Assembly (NCBI RefSeq): GCF_004005935.1
Contig: NZ_SACQ01000006.1
Location: 62,001 to 126,000 of the forward strand
From: Neptunomonas marina
GTDB taxonomy: Bacteria; Pseudomonadota; Gammaproteobacteria; Pseudomonadales; Balneatricaceae
DNA: 64,000 nt
Direction of reading: 5' to 3'
Shown: in pieces, positions 54,177 through 62,284 of the stretch
Position numbering within the stretch: position 1 is the stretch's first letter
How the letters are laid out: every line of letters starts with the position of its first letter
The notes under the pieces: generated by a model
What the model was told of the DNA's origin: nothing
Databases searched by the model: none
Seen by the model: the letters and a program-made list of their open reading frames with translations, nothing else
Program-made: the position numbers and the translations under genes

Positions 54177-54422
54177 ATGACATTTCTAGGCCTTTTTACC
54201 GCGGCTTATCTGCGTTGCAAGCAGGCTATTGAAAACCACTACACCTATCAGTCCACCGCTCATCTGGATGATCGCTTACTTAATGATGTGGGTTTGTACC
54301 GGTTGGGTAAGCATGTTGCTCCGGTGCCGCAAGAGCAGGATATTGCAGTCAAACCGAGCAACGAAAGTGCGAAAACAGAGCCACCGGTAGCAAGCAGGGA
54401 GCTACAAGAAAGCACCGGCTGA
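54177..54422 (+). CDS. DUF1127 small protein
   Basis: An 81-residue protein with AAGGAG before the ATG. Residues 20-45 show the DUF1127 hallmark: a helix, then H-L-D-D-R-L-L-N-D-V-G-L-Y-R. The remaining 35 residues are low-complexity and hydrophilic. DUF1127 proteins are small and often stress-induced, and the Rhodobacter member CcaF1 is reported to bind RNA. Here the gene sits between a terminated small transcript and a strongly structured intergenic element, a setting that fits an RNA-related role, but this is inference. No separate promoter is evident in the 50 bases after the terminator. Confidence 0.8.
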   Translation: MTFLGLFTAAYLRCKQAIENHYTYQSTAHLDDRLLNDVGLYRLGKHVAPVPQEQDIAVKPSNESAKTEPPVASRELQESTG

Positions 54423-54426
54423 CCTC

Positions 54427-54527
54427 AACTCTTGCCGGAAAATGGGTACGCGCGGCAAGAGTTATGTAGTACCGTCAGGTATCAGGTGACGAACCATGAT
54501 ACCTGATCTTAGATTGGACGGTTCGTC
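54427..54527 (+). other. Structured intergenic element with a possible pseudoknot
   Basis: Three inverted repeats lie within 101 bases, between the DUF1127 stop and nfeD. The first is A-A-C-T-C-T-T-G-C-C-G / C-G-G-C-A-A-G-A-G-T-T (54427-54437, 54453-54463), 11 perfect pairs. The second is CAGGTATCA / TGATACCTG (54476-54484, 54497-54505). The third is GACGAACC / GGTTCGTC (54488-54495, 54520-54527). The left arm of the third lies inside the loop of the second, so the RNA can form an H-type pseudoknot. None is followed by a T-run. It could be an RNA regulatory element of the nfeD-qmcA transcript; DNA operators are an alternative. Confidence 0.55.
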
Positions 54528-54580
54528 TAACGGCGAGCGCAGCTATAAGAGGCGTGCTTGTCACATTTTAGAAAGGAGTC

Positions 54581-55042
54581 ATGCATACGATGGAAGGCAC
54601 GGTGTTGTATTGGCACTGGTTGGTGCTAGGGATGCTGCTGATTGCTGCAGAGATTTTTATCCCAAGCTTTACGATCGTTTGGTTCGGTATCGCGGCGATC
54701 ATTGTGGGCGGCGTATTAGCAGTCGACCCTGATCTCTCACTCAGTTGGCAGGTGGCGATTTGGGCTGGTTTGACGTCTGCCCTGGCTGGGCTGTGGTTTT
54801 TACTGCTGCGCCCTAAAATGCGCGATAAGACACGCGCAGGGATGGCAAAGGAAGCGATTGCTGGGCAGGTGGGGCAGGTTATCCGTCGCCCTGGTGAGCA
54901 TCATCGCGGGCGCGTGCGCTTTACCACGCCGCTGCTGGGCGATGATGAGTGGGAGTTTATTTGTAGCAGTGACGTGGAGCTGGGTGATCGCGTGAGCGTC
55001 ATTGAACTGTCGGGTAATACGTTACTGGTTGAAAAGCGTTAA
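54581..55042 (+). CDS. NfeD-family membrane protein (YbbK-like)
   Basis: A 153-residue short-form NfeD protein: two or three N-terminal hydrophobic helices (about 10-85) and a C-terminal OB-fold domain (G-Q-V-G-Q-V-I-R-R-P-G-E-H-H-R-G-R-V-R-F and G-D-R-V-S-V-I-E-L-S-G-N-T-L-L-V). It partners SPFH/stomatin proteins, encoded directly downstream here (21-base gap). AAGGAG overlaps the first ATG closely (54581); an ATG at 54590 has a better spacing, so the start is uncertain. Structured repeats upstream may regulate it. Confidence 0.9.
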   Translation: MHTMEGTVLYWHWLVLGMLLIAAEIFIPSFTIVWFGIAAIIVGGVLAVDPDLSLSWQVAIWAGLTSALAGLWFLLLRPKMRDKTRAGMAKEAIAGQVGQVIRRPGEHHRGRVRFTTPLLGDDEWEFICSSDVELGDRVSVIELSGNTLLVEKR

Positions 55043-55063
55043 TTTATTTGCGGAGTTTGTTCT

Positions 55064-55921
55064 ATGGAAGGCTTAAGTATTGCAGGTGTTGTCCTCTTTT
55101 TGGTGATCATCACGTTGGCGATGGGGGTCAAGATTGTTCCCCAAGGTTCCAAGTGGGTTGTGCAGCGGTTGGGCAAATATAATTGTACGCTGGGGCCGGG
55201 TCTTAATCTGATCGTACCTTACATGGATCAGGTAGCTTATAAAGTGACCACCAAAGATATTGTTCTGGATATTCCCTCGCAAGAGGTAATCACCCGCGAC
55301 AACGCGGTAATCATCGCTAACGCTGTGGCTTACATCAATATCGTTGCACCAGAGAAAGCTGTTTATGGTGTAGAGAACTATATTATTGCGATTCAAAACT
55401 TGGTGCAGACATCCTTGCGTTCGATCATCGGCGAGATGGGTTTGGATGATGCGCTCTCTTCGCGTGAGCAGATTAAAGCAAAGCTTAAAGGCGGTATCTC
55501 GGATGATATTTCGGATTGGGGTATTACGCTAAAAACCGTTGAAATCCAAGATATTACGCCCTCGGGTACGATGCAGCGTGCGATGGAAGAGCAAGCGGCT
55601 GCAGAGCGTGAGCGCCGTGCGACCGTCACGCGTGCCGATGGTGAGAAGTCTGCCGCGATCCTTGAAGCCGAAGGGCGTTTAGAGGCATCTCGCCGAGATG
55701 CAGAAGCACAAGTGGTGTTAGCTAAAGCAAGCCAAGTGGCTATTGAGCGTGTTTCCGAGGCGATTAAAGATAATGAAATGCCCGTGATGTATATCTTAGG
55801 TGAGAAGTATGTTGATGCGCTGCAGGAAGTGGCGACATCAGACAATGCTAAGACAATCGTACTGCCTGCTGATGTACCTGCTGCGATCCGCGGCATGATG
55901 GGAGGCTTCTCTGGGAAATAG
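55064..55921 (+). CDS. qmcA: SPFH/stomatin-family membrane protein
   Basis: A 285-residue band-7 protein: one N-terminal transmembrane helix (about 5-24), the SPFH domain starting at V-P-Q-G-S-K-W-V-V-Q-R-L-G-K-Y, and a C-terminal coiled-coil helix rich in Glu, Arg and Ala (A-E-R-E-R-R-A-T-V-T-R-A-D-G-E-K-S). These proteins form large oligomers in detergent-resistant inner-membrane microdomains and affect membrane protein turnover by FtsH-type proteases. The nfeD partner gene lies just upstream. The name follows E. coli QmcA (YbbK/QmcA pair). Confidence 0.92.
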   Translation: MEGLSIAGVVLFLVIITLAMGVKIVPQGSKWVVQRLGKYNCTLGPGLNLIVPYMDQVAYKVTTKDIVLDIPSQEVITRDNAVIIANAVAYINIVAPEKAVYGVENYIIAIQNLVQTSLRSIIGEMGLDDALSSREQIKAKLKGGISDDISDWGITLKTVEIQDITPSGTMQRAMEEQAAAERERRATVTRADGEKSAAILEAEGRLEASRRDAEAQVVLAKASQVAIERVSEAIKDNEMPVMYILGEKYVDALQEVATSDNAKTIVLPADVPAAIRGMMGGFSGK

Positions 55922-55933
55922 AGAGGTAATGCA

Positions 55934-56125
55934 ATGGATGAAGACGCATACACAACGCCCTGTGTACGCAACTGCTGTTTAGATCGTGAGGATATTTGTC
56001 TTGGCTGCTATCGGTCCATCGATGAAATTCTCGCGTGGACGTCGGCAACACCTGCGATGCGCAAGAAGATTCTTGCGCAGTCACAGGCACGTAGAGCGGC
56101 CTATCTAAAGCGTCAGCAAAGCTGA
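55934..56125 (+). CDS. DUF1289 Cys-rich small protein
   Basis: A 63-residue protein with the DUF1289 cysteine pattern: C-V-R-N-C-C-L-D-R-E-D-I-C-L-G-C-Y-R-S-I-D-E-I, followed by W and a basic helix. The clustered cysteines suggest metal binding. Function is not known. AGAGGTAATGCA carries a usable ribosome site. It follows qmcA by 12 bases and is convergent with the peroxiredoxin-like gene. Confidence 0.85.
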   Translation: MDEDAYTTPCVRNCCLDREDICLGCYRSIDEILAWTSATPAMRKKILAQSQARRAAYLKRQQS

Positions 56126-56131
56126 CCGCTG

Positions 56132-56662
56132 TTAAACCACTTCACCGCGTGCTGGATAGCCCTTATCGATGGCAAAATCGAGCGCGGTGAGGATCTCTTT
56201 GAAGTGTGGTCGCGCAAACGGCATGGTGCTGACTTGACTCCAGTACAGAGTGCCGTCTGGTCGCACGAGGAACAGCCCCGGTTCTGAGAACAGCGTAGGC
56301 TCCTCAATGCCTATCGATGTTTTGCCGCGCCCTTCTGAGCGATACAGCCCCCACGCGATCGCTTGCTCATCGGATAGCTCATAGCCGAGCGTAATGTGCT
56401 CGATGCCCCATTCATTATGCGCTGTTTCAGCGCGCTCTTTGGTGTCGCTGCTAAGGGCGATCACGTTAACACCGCGTTGTGAAAACTCATCCAGCGTACG
56501 GTTCAGCTCGCGTAGATACAGTTTGCATAAAGGGCAGTGTAGGCCGCGGTAGAACACAATCATTGTGAAGTGGCCTGGCGCTTGATCGGCCAGCGACCAA
56601 GGCCCGTTCAGGGTGTTGATATCCAGTGCAGGCACAGCTTGTCGAGGAATAAGTGGTGTCAT
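56132..56662 (-). CDS. Peroxiredoxin-like (AhpC/TSA family) protein
   Basis: A 176-residue thioredoxin-fold protein with the redox motif F-Y-R-G-L-H-C-P-L-C-K near residue 40, a C-x-x-C pair as in the atypical peroxiredoxin-like AhpC/TSA_2 group. The preceding T-M-I-V-F-Y and later L-S-S-D-T-K-E-R-A segments fit the fold. No signal peptide is present, so it acts in the cytoplasm. It is divergent from an AraC regulator gene, which may control it. Confidence 0.88.
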   Translation of the reverse strand: MTPLIPRQAVPALDINTLNGPWSLADQAPGHFTMIVFYRGLHCPLCKLYLRELNRTLDEFSQRGVNVIALSSDTKERAETAHNEWGIEHITLGYELSDEQAIAWGLYRSEGRGKTSIGIEEPTLFSEPGLFLVRPDGTLYWSQVSTMPFARPHFKEILTALDFAIDKGYPARGEVV

Positions 56663-56766
56663 GATGTGGTACCTCTATGATGTTAAGTGTTCTTAGTCTA
56701 GCTGCTTATCTCTGTATTTAGTGATACATTTAATTCGTTTTTTGTATCAAATCGTACAGGTTTTTT

Positions 56767-57600
56767 ATGGATCGTCTGACTTCTTTGCTAGCACTGTTTC
56801 AGCCCCAACCCAGCGATGCTCGCTTTTTAAAGGGCACGCCCCTTGAGACTCTGCAGCATCGTTCCGATCGCTTTAACCAAGTGCATTCGCAGGCGTTATA
56901 TGTACTTGAGGGTGAGTTAAATATCTCTATAGACGATCAACAGCATAAGGTCGTTAAGGGTGAGCTGATTTGGCTGCCAAATGCGGATGCGGCAGAGGTT
57001 CTGGCCAGTGAAAGATCATGTTGGCTAGCGTTGAGCTATCGCTTCGGCCCTATGCACCTGAATATGGTTTTCGAATCATTGCCGATGCTATTGCATATAC
57101 CGGCTGCAAGTGAACAACCCGAGCTGGCACCGATTTTGACGCTGCTATGCCAAGAGGTAGAGGGGGCGCATTGTGGTTATCAGCAAGTGCTTACCCATCT
57201 TATGGATGTGCTGCTGATCCATATGTTGCGCGTTGTGGTGGGCTCTATGGAGGTGACATCGGGGGTTATTGGTGGTTTGAGCGATCCTCGTCTCTCGCGT
57301 GCACTGGTGAGCATGCATGATACGCCTGAACAGGCTTGGAGCTTAAGTACATTAGCGCAAGCGGCTGGTATGTCACGCACCGCTTTTAGCCAACACTTTA
57401 AAGCGGTAGTGGGGTGTCCCCCTGGTGAGTATTTGAAGCAGTGGCGTATGCAACTGGCTTATCAGTACTTGCGGGCTCGTGAGCTGAGCGTGGCGCAAAT
57501 CGCAGATCGGCTTGGTTATCAGAGCGAGACAGCGTTTCGCCGCGTGTTTCGTCAGGTGATGGGGGTGCCTCCCGGTCAGATTCGCGCTTCAAATAGCTAA
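56767..57600 (+). CDS. AraC-family transcriptional regulator
   Basis: A 277-residue regulator. Residues about 5-165 look like a cupin-type sensor domain (AraC_binding_2/cupin_6 type, with V-L-E-G-E-L-N-I and Q-H-K-V-V-K-G-E-L-I-W-L-P). The C-terminal 100 residues form the double helix-turn-helix: A-Q-A-A-G-M-S-R-T-A-F-S-Q-H-F-K, the linker, and I-A-D-R-L-G-Y-Q-S-E-T-A-F-R-R-V-F-R. It is divergent from the peroxiredoxin-like gene across 104 bases and lies upstream of the peroxiredoxin-glutaredoxin gene, so oxidative-stress genes are its likely targets by position only. Confidence 0.93.
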   Translation: MDRLTSLLALFQPQPSDARFLKGTPLETLQHRSDRFNQVHSQALYVLEGELNISIDDQQHKVVKGELIWLPNADAAEVLASERSCWLALSYRFGPMHLNMVFESLPMLLHIPAASEQPELAPILTLLCQEVEGAHCGYQQVLTHLMDVLLIHMLRVVVGSMEVTSGVIGGLSDPRLSRALVSMHDTPEQAWSLSTLAQAAGMSRTAFSQHFKAVVGCPPGEYLKQWRMQLAYQYLRARELSVAQIADRLGYQSETAFRRVFRQVMGVPPGQIRASNS

Positions 57601-57628
57601 TATCTATTAACGGATTAATTTTAATTAA

Positions 57629-57658
57629 TTACATTTTGTGAAATCGGCGGTCTATAGT
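57629..57658 (+). promoter_or_regulatory. Possible promoter of the peroxiredoxin-glutaredoxin gene
   Basis: TTACAT (57629-57634), an 18-base spacer and TATAGT (57653-57658) lie 55 bases before the start codon, just after the araC stop. The hexamers are imperfect. No OxyR site could be identified with confidence. Confidence 0.4.
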
Positions 57659-57712
57659 GTGTCTAACGGTAGCGAGTTATGGCGCGGCCCACTGAAATCC
57701 AAAGGAGCTTTT

Positions 57713-58450
57713 ATGTTAGAGAATCGCGAAGGTCAAACAATCCCACAGGTCACTTTCCCAACGCGTGTGGGTAATGATTGGGTTAATGTCACCACGGACG
57801 AGTTGTTCAAAGGCAAAAGCGTTATCGTCTTTGCATTGCCAGGTGCCTTCACGCCAACTTGTTCGAGTACCCATTTGCCGCGCTACAATGAGTTAGCGCC
57901 TGTTTTCAAAAAAGAGGGCATCGATAGCATCATTTGCTTGTCTGTGAACGATACATTCGTCATGAACAGCTGGGCTGAAGATCAGCATGCGGAAAACATC
58001 ACGTTCATCCCTGATGGCAACGGTGAGTTCTCAGAGGGTATGGGTATGTTGGTTGATAAGCACGACCTTGGCTTTGGCAAGCGTAGCTGGCGCTACTCCA
58101 TGCTGGTGCGCGATGGTGTGATCGAGAAGATGTTTATCGAAGCCGATGTTCCGGGCGACCCATTCGAGGTGTCTGATGCGGATACGATGCTGAACTACTT
58201 AAACCCAGAGTGTGAGTTACCTAAGCGCGTAACGATGTTGACGAAACCCGGTTGCGGCCACTGTACACGTGCTAAAACAGCGCTGAAAGCGCGCGGTTTG
58301 AGCTACGAAGAGATCGAGCTGGGTAAAAATGGAGTGAGTTTCTCAACTTTGAATGCGATCTCTGGCCAAGGCACAACGCCGCAAGTCTACATCGATGGCC
58401 AACACATTGGCGGTGCAGATGAGCTAGAGGCTTGGTTAGCTAGCCGCTAA
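57713..58450 (+). CDS. Peroxiredoxin-glutaredoxin fusion protein
   Basis: A 245-residue hybrid enzyme that reduces peroxides with glutathione. The start at 57713 follows AAAGGAG; the longer in-frame reading adds 25 residues. The N-terminal Prx5 domain has P-G-A-F-T-P-T-C-S-S-T with peroxidatic Cys50. The C-terminal glutaredoxin domain (about 170-245) has K-P-G-C-G-H-C-T-R-A with redox pair Cys181/Cys184, and the glutathione-binding T-P-Q-V-Y-I-D-G and G-G-A-D-E-L segments. The same fusion is known from Haemophilus influenzae (PGdx) and other proteobacteria. It lies downstream of the AraC gene and is followed by strong hairpins and a terminator. Confidence 0.94.
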   Translation: MLENREGQTIPQVTFPTRVGNDWVNVTTDELFKGKSVIVFALPGAFTPTCSSTHLPRYNELAPVFKKEGIDSIICLSVNDTFVMNSWAEDQHAENITFIPDGNGEFSEGMGMLVDKHDLGFGKRSWRYSMLVRDGVIEKMFIEADVPGDPFEVSDADTMLNYLNPECELPKRVTMLTKPGCGHCTRAKTALKARGLSYEEIELGKNGVSFSTLNAISGQGTTPQVYIDGQHIGGADELEAWLASR

Positions 58451-58477
58451 GGTTACTGAAGATCATTTTCCTAGGTC

Positions 58478-58500
58478 GTGTGCGCTGCTGTAGCGCACAC
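58478..58500 (+). other. Perfect 9-bp hairpin before the terminator
   Basis: G-T-G-T-G-C-G-C-T (58478-58486) pairs with A-G-C-G-C-A-C-A-C (58492-58500) around GCTGT. It precedes the terminator at 58505 and may stabilise the 3' end of the mRNA. Confidence 0.6.
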
Positions 58501-58504
58501 CATT

Positions 58505-58540
58505 GGGTGTTGTTTGCCTCGGTGCAGCAACACCCTTTTT
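58505..58540 (+). terminator. Rho-independent terminator after the peroxiredoxin-glutaredoxin gene
   Basis: G-G-G-T-G-T-T-G (58505-58512) pairs with C-A-A-C-A-C-C-C (58528-58535), followed by five T. The loop is long (15 bases), but stem and T-run are clear. Confidence 0.85.
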
Positions 58541-58541
58541 G

Positions 58542-59330
58542 TTATTGGTCGAGCCGGTTTTTATTGGAGCTACTGAAGATTTGGCTCAGTTCATCGGCCG
58601 CTTTACGCATGACGGGCGCATACGCCATCAAATCGTCCAAGCTCTTACGAATCACGGGTGCGTGGCAAAATAAGCTGGCGATCAATTGGCCGCGATCATT
58701 TCTGATCGGTACGGCGCACGCCACCATACCATCGATAAACTCCTCGTTATCAGTGCCGAGCTCGGCCTCGTAGATAGTCACTAAGTTATCCATCAACGCG
58801 TCAGGGGCGATCAACGTGTTCCGCGCTTTCTGTTCCAGTGGCAGAAGCTGGAGCAACTTTTCCACTTTCGCTTTAGAAAGGGTACTCAAGTAGAGCTTGC
58901 CGCTAGCCGTGCACCAAGCGGGCGAGCGTGTACCCACTGGCAGATGGATTTGAATGGGCCAATTGCAGGTCACTCTGTCGTAGTAGATCATCTCGGTGCC
59001 ATCAGGAATCGAGATGCCGCAGGTCTCGCCGGTTTGCTGGGCTAAGTTTTCCAGTATTGCGCGGCGTTGGGCCTTGTAGCGGCCAGTGTATAAAACCCCA
59101 AGGGCAACCTTATGGAAACGGTCGGCGGGGATGAGGTTGCCACGCATGTTGGTCTGGATAAACCCCTCAGACTCGAGCGTTTGCACTAACCTGTGTGCCG
59201 TGGCACGGGGGATATCGAGTTGATAGGCAAGGTCCGCAGAGGAGAGCGGCTGCTCTGATTGCGCGATCGTCTCGATAATCTCAAGTACGCGCACAATGGA
59301 AGAGCCTTTTTCGCGGCGTTGGTTACTCAT
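58542..59330 (-). CDS. IclR-family transcriptional regulator
   Basis: A 262-residue regulator. The N-terminal winged helix has S-S-A-D-L-A-Y-Q-L-D-I-P-R-A-T-A-H-R-L-V near residue 30, typical of IclR. The effector domain shows T-G-E-T-C-G-I-S-I-P-D-G-T near residue 100, P-A-W-C-T-A-S-G-K near 140, and ends with A-C-A-V-P-I-R-N-D-R-G near 205. It lies directly downstream of mmsA on the same strand (84-base gap), so it is a good candidate regulator of the adh-mmsA operon and the divergent flavoprotein gene, by position. Confidence 0.92.
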   Translation of the reverse strand: MSNQRREKGSSIVRVLEIIETIAQSEQPLSSADLAYQLDIPRATAHRLVQTLESEGFIQTNMRGNLIPADRFHKVALGVLYTGRYKAQRRAILENLAQQTGETCGISIPDGTEMIYYDRVTCNWPIQIHLPVGTRSPAWCTASGKLYLSTLSKAKVEKLLQLLPLEQKARNTLIAPDALMDNLVTIYEAELGTDNEEFIDGMVACAVPIRNDRGQLIASLFCHAPVIRKSLDDLMAYAPVMRKAADELSQIFSSSNKNRLDQ

Positions 59331-59380
59331 AAACGCGTTAACATCCTCACGATAAAAAGTGCCAGTATATCGCAGATTGT

Positions 59381-59404
59381 GCAGGTGACACTTAGGCCAC
59401 CTGC
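59381..59404 (-). other. Hairpin between mmsA and iclR
   Basis: G-C-A-G-G-T-G (59381-59387) pairs with C-A-C-C-T-G-C (59398-59404), extendable by further pairs outside. Without a T-run it could slow or shield the transcript between mmsA and iclR rather than terminate it. Confidence 0.45.
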
Positions 59405-59414
59405 ATACTTAGCG

Positions 59415-60920
59415 CTACTTCATTGTTGGCATCGAGAACTCAGCACCCGAGCGAATGCCGGTTGGCCAACGCTTGGTGATCGTTTTCATGCGTGTAAAGA
59501 AACGTACGCCATCAGGGCCGTGCATATTGAGCGGCCCAAAGGCTGAGCGCTTCCAGCCACCAAAGCAGTGGAAGGCCATGGGTACTGGAATGGGTACATT
59601 GACACCGACCATACCCACCTTGACGTTTTCCTCAAATTGGCGAGCCACATCACCATCGCGGGTAAAGATGGCTGTACCGTTGCCATATTCGTGATCATTG
59701 ATCATCTGCAGCGCGGTCTCGAAGTCCGCTACGCGCACCACAACCAGAACAGGGCCAAAGATCTCCTCTTGATAGATCGACATGGCGGTAGTTACATGAT
59801 CGAACAAGGTTGGGCCAACGAAGAACCCCTCCTCATGTCCTGCCACTTGGCAATCGCGGCCATCCACCAGTAGTTTGGCGCCTTCAGCGACACCCGCATC
59901 AATATAGGAGAGGATCTTCTGCTGATGCTGCTGAGTGACAACCGGCCCCATATGCGGCTCAGGCTCTGTACCGAACCCCGGGCCTACGCGCAGTTCTGCT
60001 ATCTCACCTTGCAGCCGCTCAACGAGGTGGTCAGCGACCTCATCTCCCACGCAAACCGCTACTGATATCGCCATACAGCGCTCGCCCGCCGACCCATAAG
60101 CCGCTCCCATCAGTGAGTTCACGACTTGGTCTGGATCTGCGTCTGGCATTACGATCATATGGTTTTTCGCACCGCCAAGGGCTTGGCAACGCTTACCATG
60201 TGCAGAGGCTGTTGCGTAGATATACTCGGCAATAGGGGTTGAGCCTACAAAGCTAACCGCTTGCACGCGCTCATCGGTAAGCAACACATCAACCGCTTCT
60301 TTATCGCCATTGACTAAGTTGAATACGCCCTCAGGCAGCCCTGCTTCAGCAAGCCATTGCGCCAGCAATAGCGTTGAACTTGGATCCTTCTCTGAAGGCT
60401 TCATCACAAAGGTATTGCCGCATGCGATCGCGACAGGGAACATCCAAAGCGGCACCATAGCGGGGAAGTTGAACGGCGAGATACCAGCGCATACGCCGAG
60501 TGGCTGCATCATGGAGTGCGAATCAACCTCGCGCCCAACATTTAGGCTGTGCTCACCTTTTAAAAGGTGTGGAATACCGCATGCAAACTCGATGACCTCA
60601 AGTCCACGGGTGATCTCACCCTGGGCGTCGGAGAACACTTTACCGTGTTCCAAGCAGATGAGTTTCGCAAGCTCGTCGCGACGTGCTTCAACGATCGCTT
60701 TAAACTGAAACATGACGCGGGCGCGGATCACCGGTGGTGTCTTGGACCATGCCGGGAATGCGGTTTGTGCTGCGGCAATCGCAGCGCGTGTTTCATCTGC
60801 TGAAGCTAAACACACACTGCCCGACTGCTGTCCCGTTGCGGGGTTAAAGACCGCCGCTGTGCGGCCTGAATCACTTGGGGTGAGCTGGTTGTTGATAAAG
60901 TTGCCGATAGGCGTTGTCAT
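59415..60920 (-). CDS. mmsA: CoA-acylating methylmalonate-semialdehyde dehydrogenase
   Basis: A 501-residue aldehyde dehydrogenase converting methylmalonate or malonate semialdehyde to propionyl-CoA or acetyl-CoA. Start at 60920 has GGAG eight bases upstream; 7 extra in-frame codons are unlikely. Family hallmarks: I-S-P-F-N-F-P-A-M-V-P-L-W near residue 150, the K-P-S-E-K-D-P region, and the catalytic Cys in G-E-R-C-M-A near 285. The expected general-base Glu loop reads G-G-A-K-N-H, as in MMSDH (no Glu), supporting the CoA-acylating type. It starts 5 bases after the iron alcohol dehydrogenase stop. Confidence 0.94.
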   Translation of the reverse strand: MTTPIGNFINNQLTPSDSGRTAAVFNPATGQQSGSVCLASADETRAAIAAAQTAFPAWSKTPPVIRARVMFQFKAIVEARRDELAKLICLEHGKVFSDAQGEITRGLEVIEFACGIPHLLKGEHSLNVGREVDSHSMMQPLGVCAGISPFNFPAMVPLWMFPVAIACGNTFVMKPSEKDPSSTLLLAQWLAEAGLPEGVFNLVNGDKEAVDVLLTDERVQAVSFVGSTPIAEYIYATASAHGKRCQALGGAKNHMIVMPDADPDQVVNSLMGAAYGSAGERCMAISVAVCVGDEVADHLVERLQGEIAELRVGPGFGTEPEPHMGPVVTQQHQQKILSYIDAGVAEGAKLLVDGRDCQVAGHEEGFFVGPTLFDHVTTAMSIYQEEIFGPVLVVVRVADFETALQMINDHEYGNGTAIFTRDGDVARQFEENVKVGMVGVNVPIPVPMAFHCFGGWKRSAFGPLNMHGPDGVRFFTRMKTITKRWPTGIRSGAEFSMPTMK

Positions 60921-60925
60921 ATGGA

Positions 60926-62107
60926 TTACTCCTGATTCCATACCTGTTCATAGAGATCGACCATTTCGGCGACCGTCGGTACACGGGGGTTATTGTTAGG
61001 TGATCCGGAGGCGAGTGCTTGCTCTGCCATCTTTTCTCGAATCTCAAAAAATTCGGCCTCTGCAACACCGAACTCCGCCAAGCTCGGTACGCTTAGCTCT
61101 TTATTGATTGCGCGCAGTTCAGTCAGCAGCTTTTCATTGGCGACATCATCACTATCTTGCGCTTGAGCCACACCCATTGCGCGTGCGCAATCAGCATAGC
61201 GTGAGACTGCCGCAGGGATTGAAAACGCCGTAATTGTTGGCAGTAGCATGGCGTTAGACATGCCATGAGGAACATGGAAAAACGCGCCGATGGGGCGGCT
61301 CATCCCGTGCACTAGCGCAACGGAGGCGGCTGAAAAGGCGATGCCTGCCAGCGTTGATCCCAGCATCATCGCCTCACGCGCGGGGTGGTTGTGTGGCTCG
61401 AAATAGGCGTTGCGAAGGTTTGGCCCGATCAAGCGCATGGCTGCCAAGGCTTGCTGGTCGCTGTAGGGGTTTGCTTTGGCGCTGACATAAGCTTCCATCG
61501 CGTGCGTCAGGGCATCGATGCCGGTATCGGCAGTGACGCGCGCCGGAACAGAGAGCGTTAACTCGTAGTCAACGAGCGCAGCGGCGGGCATAAAGCCAAG
61601 CCCCACGCATAGCATTTTTTCGTCCACTTTATCGTCAGTGATGATGGTAAAGCGGGTCACCTCTGAGCCTGTGCCTGCGGTGGTCGGAATAGCGATGACC
61701 GGTAAGCCCTCTTCGCTCACATCGCGGGGGAACTTGTAGTCGCGCATCTGGCCACCAAACTTGCCAAGGATGCTGATCGCTTTAGCAGAGTCAATCGGGC
61801 TGCCGCCACCGAGTGCGATAATACTGTCGAAGGGCGTTGTCGCGTCGTAACCTGCTTTTACCGTTTCGACACCGGCGGTGATTGAGTCTTCGGTTGGCTC
61901 GGGCACCGTATCAGAGAAGATCGCGTGAGGAATGCTGGCGTCTTTCAGTAACTGGCTAAGATTTTCGGCATAGCCAAGCGTTACCATCATCGGATCTGTA
62001 ATGATCAATGGGCAGTTGCATCCCAGCGCTGCTAGCACCTGTGGTGTCTCTTTTGAGGCACCCGCGCCAACTTGCATGATTCGTGGTAGCAAGATTCGAT
62101 TCGACAT
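60926..62107 (-). CDS. Iron-containing alcohol dehydrogenase
   Basis: A 393-residue group III (iron) alcohol dehydrogenase. Start at 62107 follows GGAG; a longer reading adds 9 residues. The NAD region G-G-G-S-P-I-D-S-A-K is near residue 98, T-T-A-G-T-G-S-E near 142, and the iron-ligand segment with D-A-L-T-H-A-M-E-A-Y and M-S-R-P-I-G-A-F-F-H-V-P-H-G near 257-270. The oxidised alcohol is unknown. Its product could be the substrate of MmsA downstream, for example 3-hydroxypropionate or 3-hydroxyisobutyrate giving a semialdehyde, though this is inference. It is divergent from the D-lactate-dehydrogenase-like gene. Confidence 0.93.
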   Translation of the reverse strand: MSNRILLPRIMQVGAGASKETPQVLAALGCNCPLIITDPMMVTLGYAENLSQLLKDASIPHAIFSDTVPEPTEDSITAGVETVKAGYDATTPFDSIIALGGGSPIDSAKAISILGKFGGQMRDYKFPRDVSEEGLPVIAIPTTAGTGSEVTRFTIITDDKVDEKMLCVGLGFMPAAALVDYELTLSVPARVTADTGIDALTHAMEAYVSAKANPYSDQQALAAMRLIGPNLRNAYFEPHNHPAREAMMLGSTLAGIAFSAASVALVHGMSRPIGAFFHVPHGMSNAMLLPTITAFSIPAAVSRYADCARAMGVAQAQDSDDVANEKLLTELRAINKELSVPSLAEFGVAEAEFFEIREKMAEQALASGSPNNNPRVPTVAEMVDLYEQVWNQE

Positions 62108-62128
62108 AAACACTCCTTTTTTATTTTG

Positions 62129-62211
62129 AGACATGATGTCTTGTTTTCGTGGATTCTTAACGAAAGCATCTAACGAGTCAATATTTTTATAAAATGAGAT
62201 TTATGGTCTCA
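62129..62211. promoter_or_regulatory. Palindromes in the divergent adh / flavoprotein control region
   Basis: Two inverted repeats lie in the 177-base gap: A-G-A-C-A-T-G-A-T-G-T-C-T (62129-62141) and T-G-A-G-A / T-C-T-C-A with a 7-base spacer (62195-62211). They are plausible operators for the neighbouring IclR regulator or another factor. The stretch is AT-rich, so chance is possible. Confidence 0.35.
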
Positions 62212-62284
62212 CTATTGATTGTATGTAGCGCTCTGATCTCTGCTAAAGTGGATGAATCTATCAAGCAAGCGAAGGATTAGCGTT

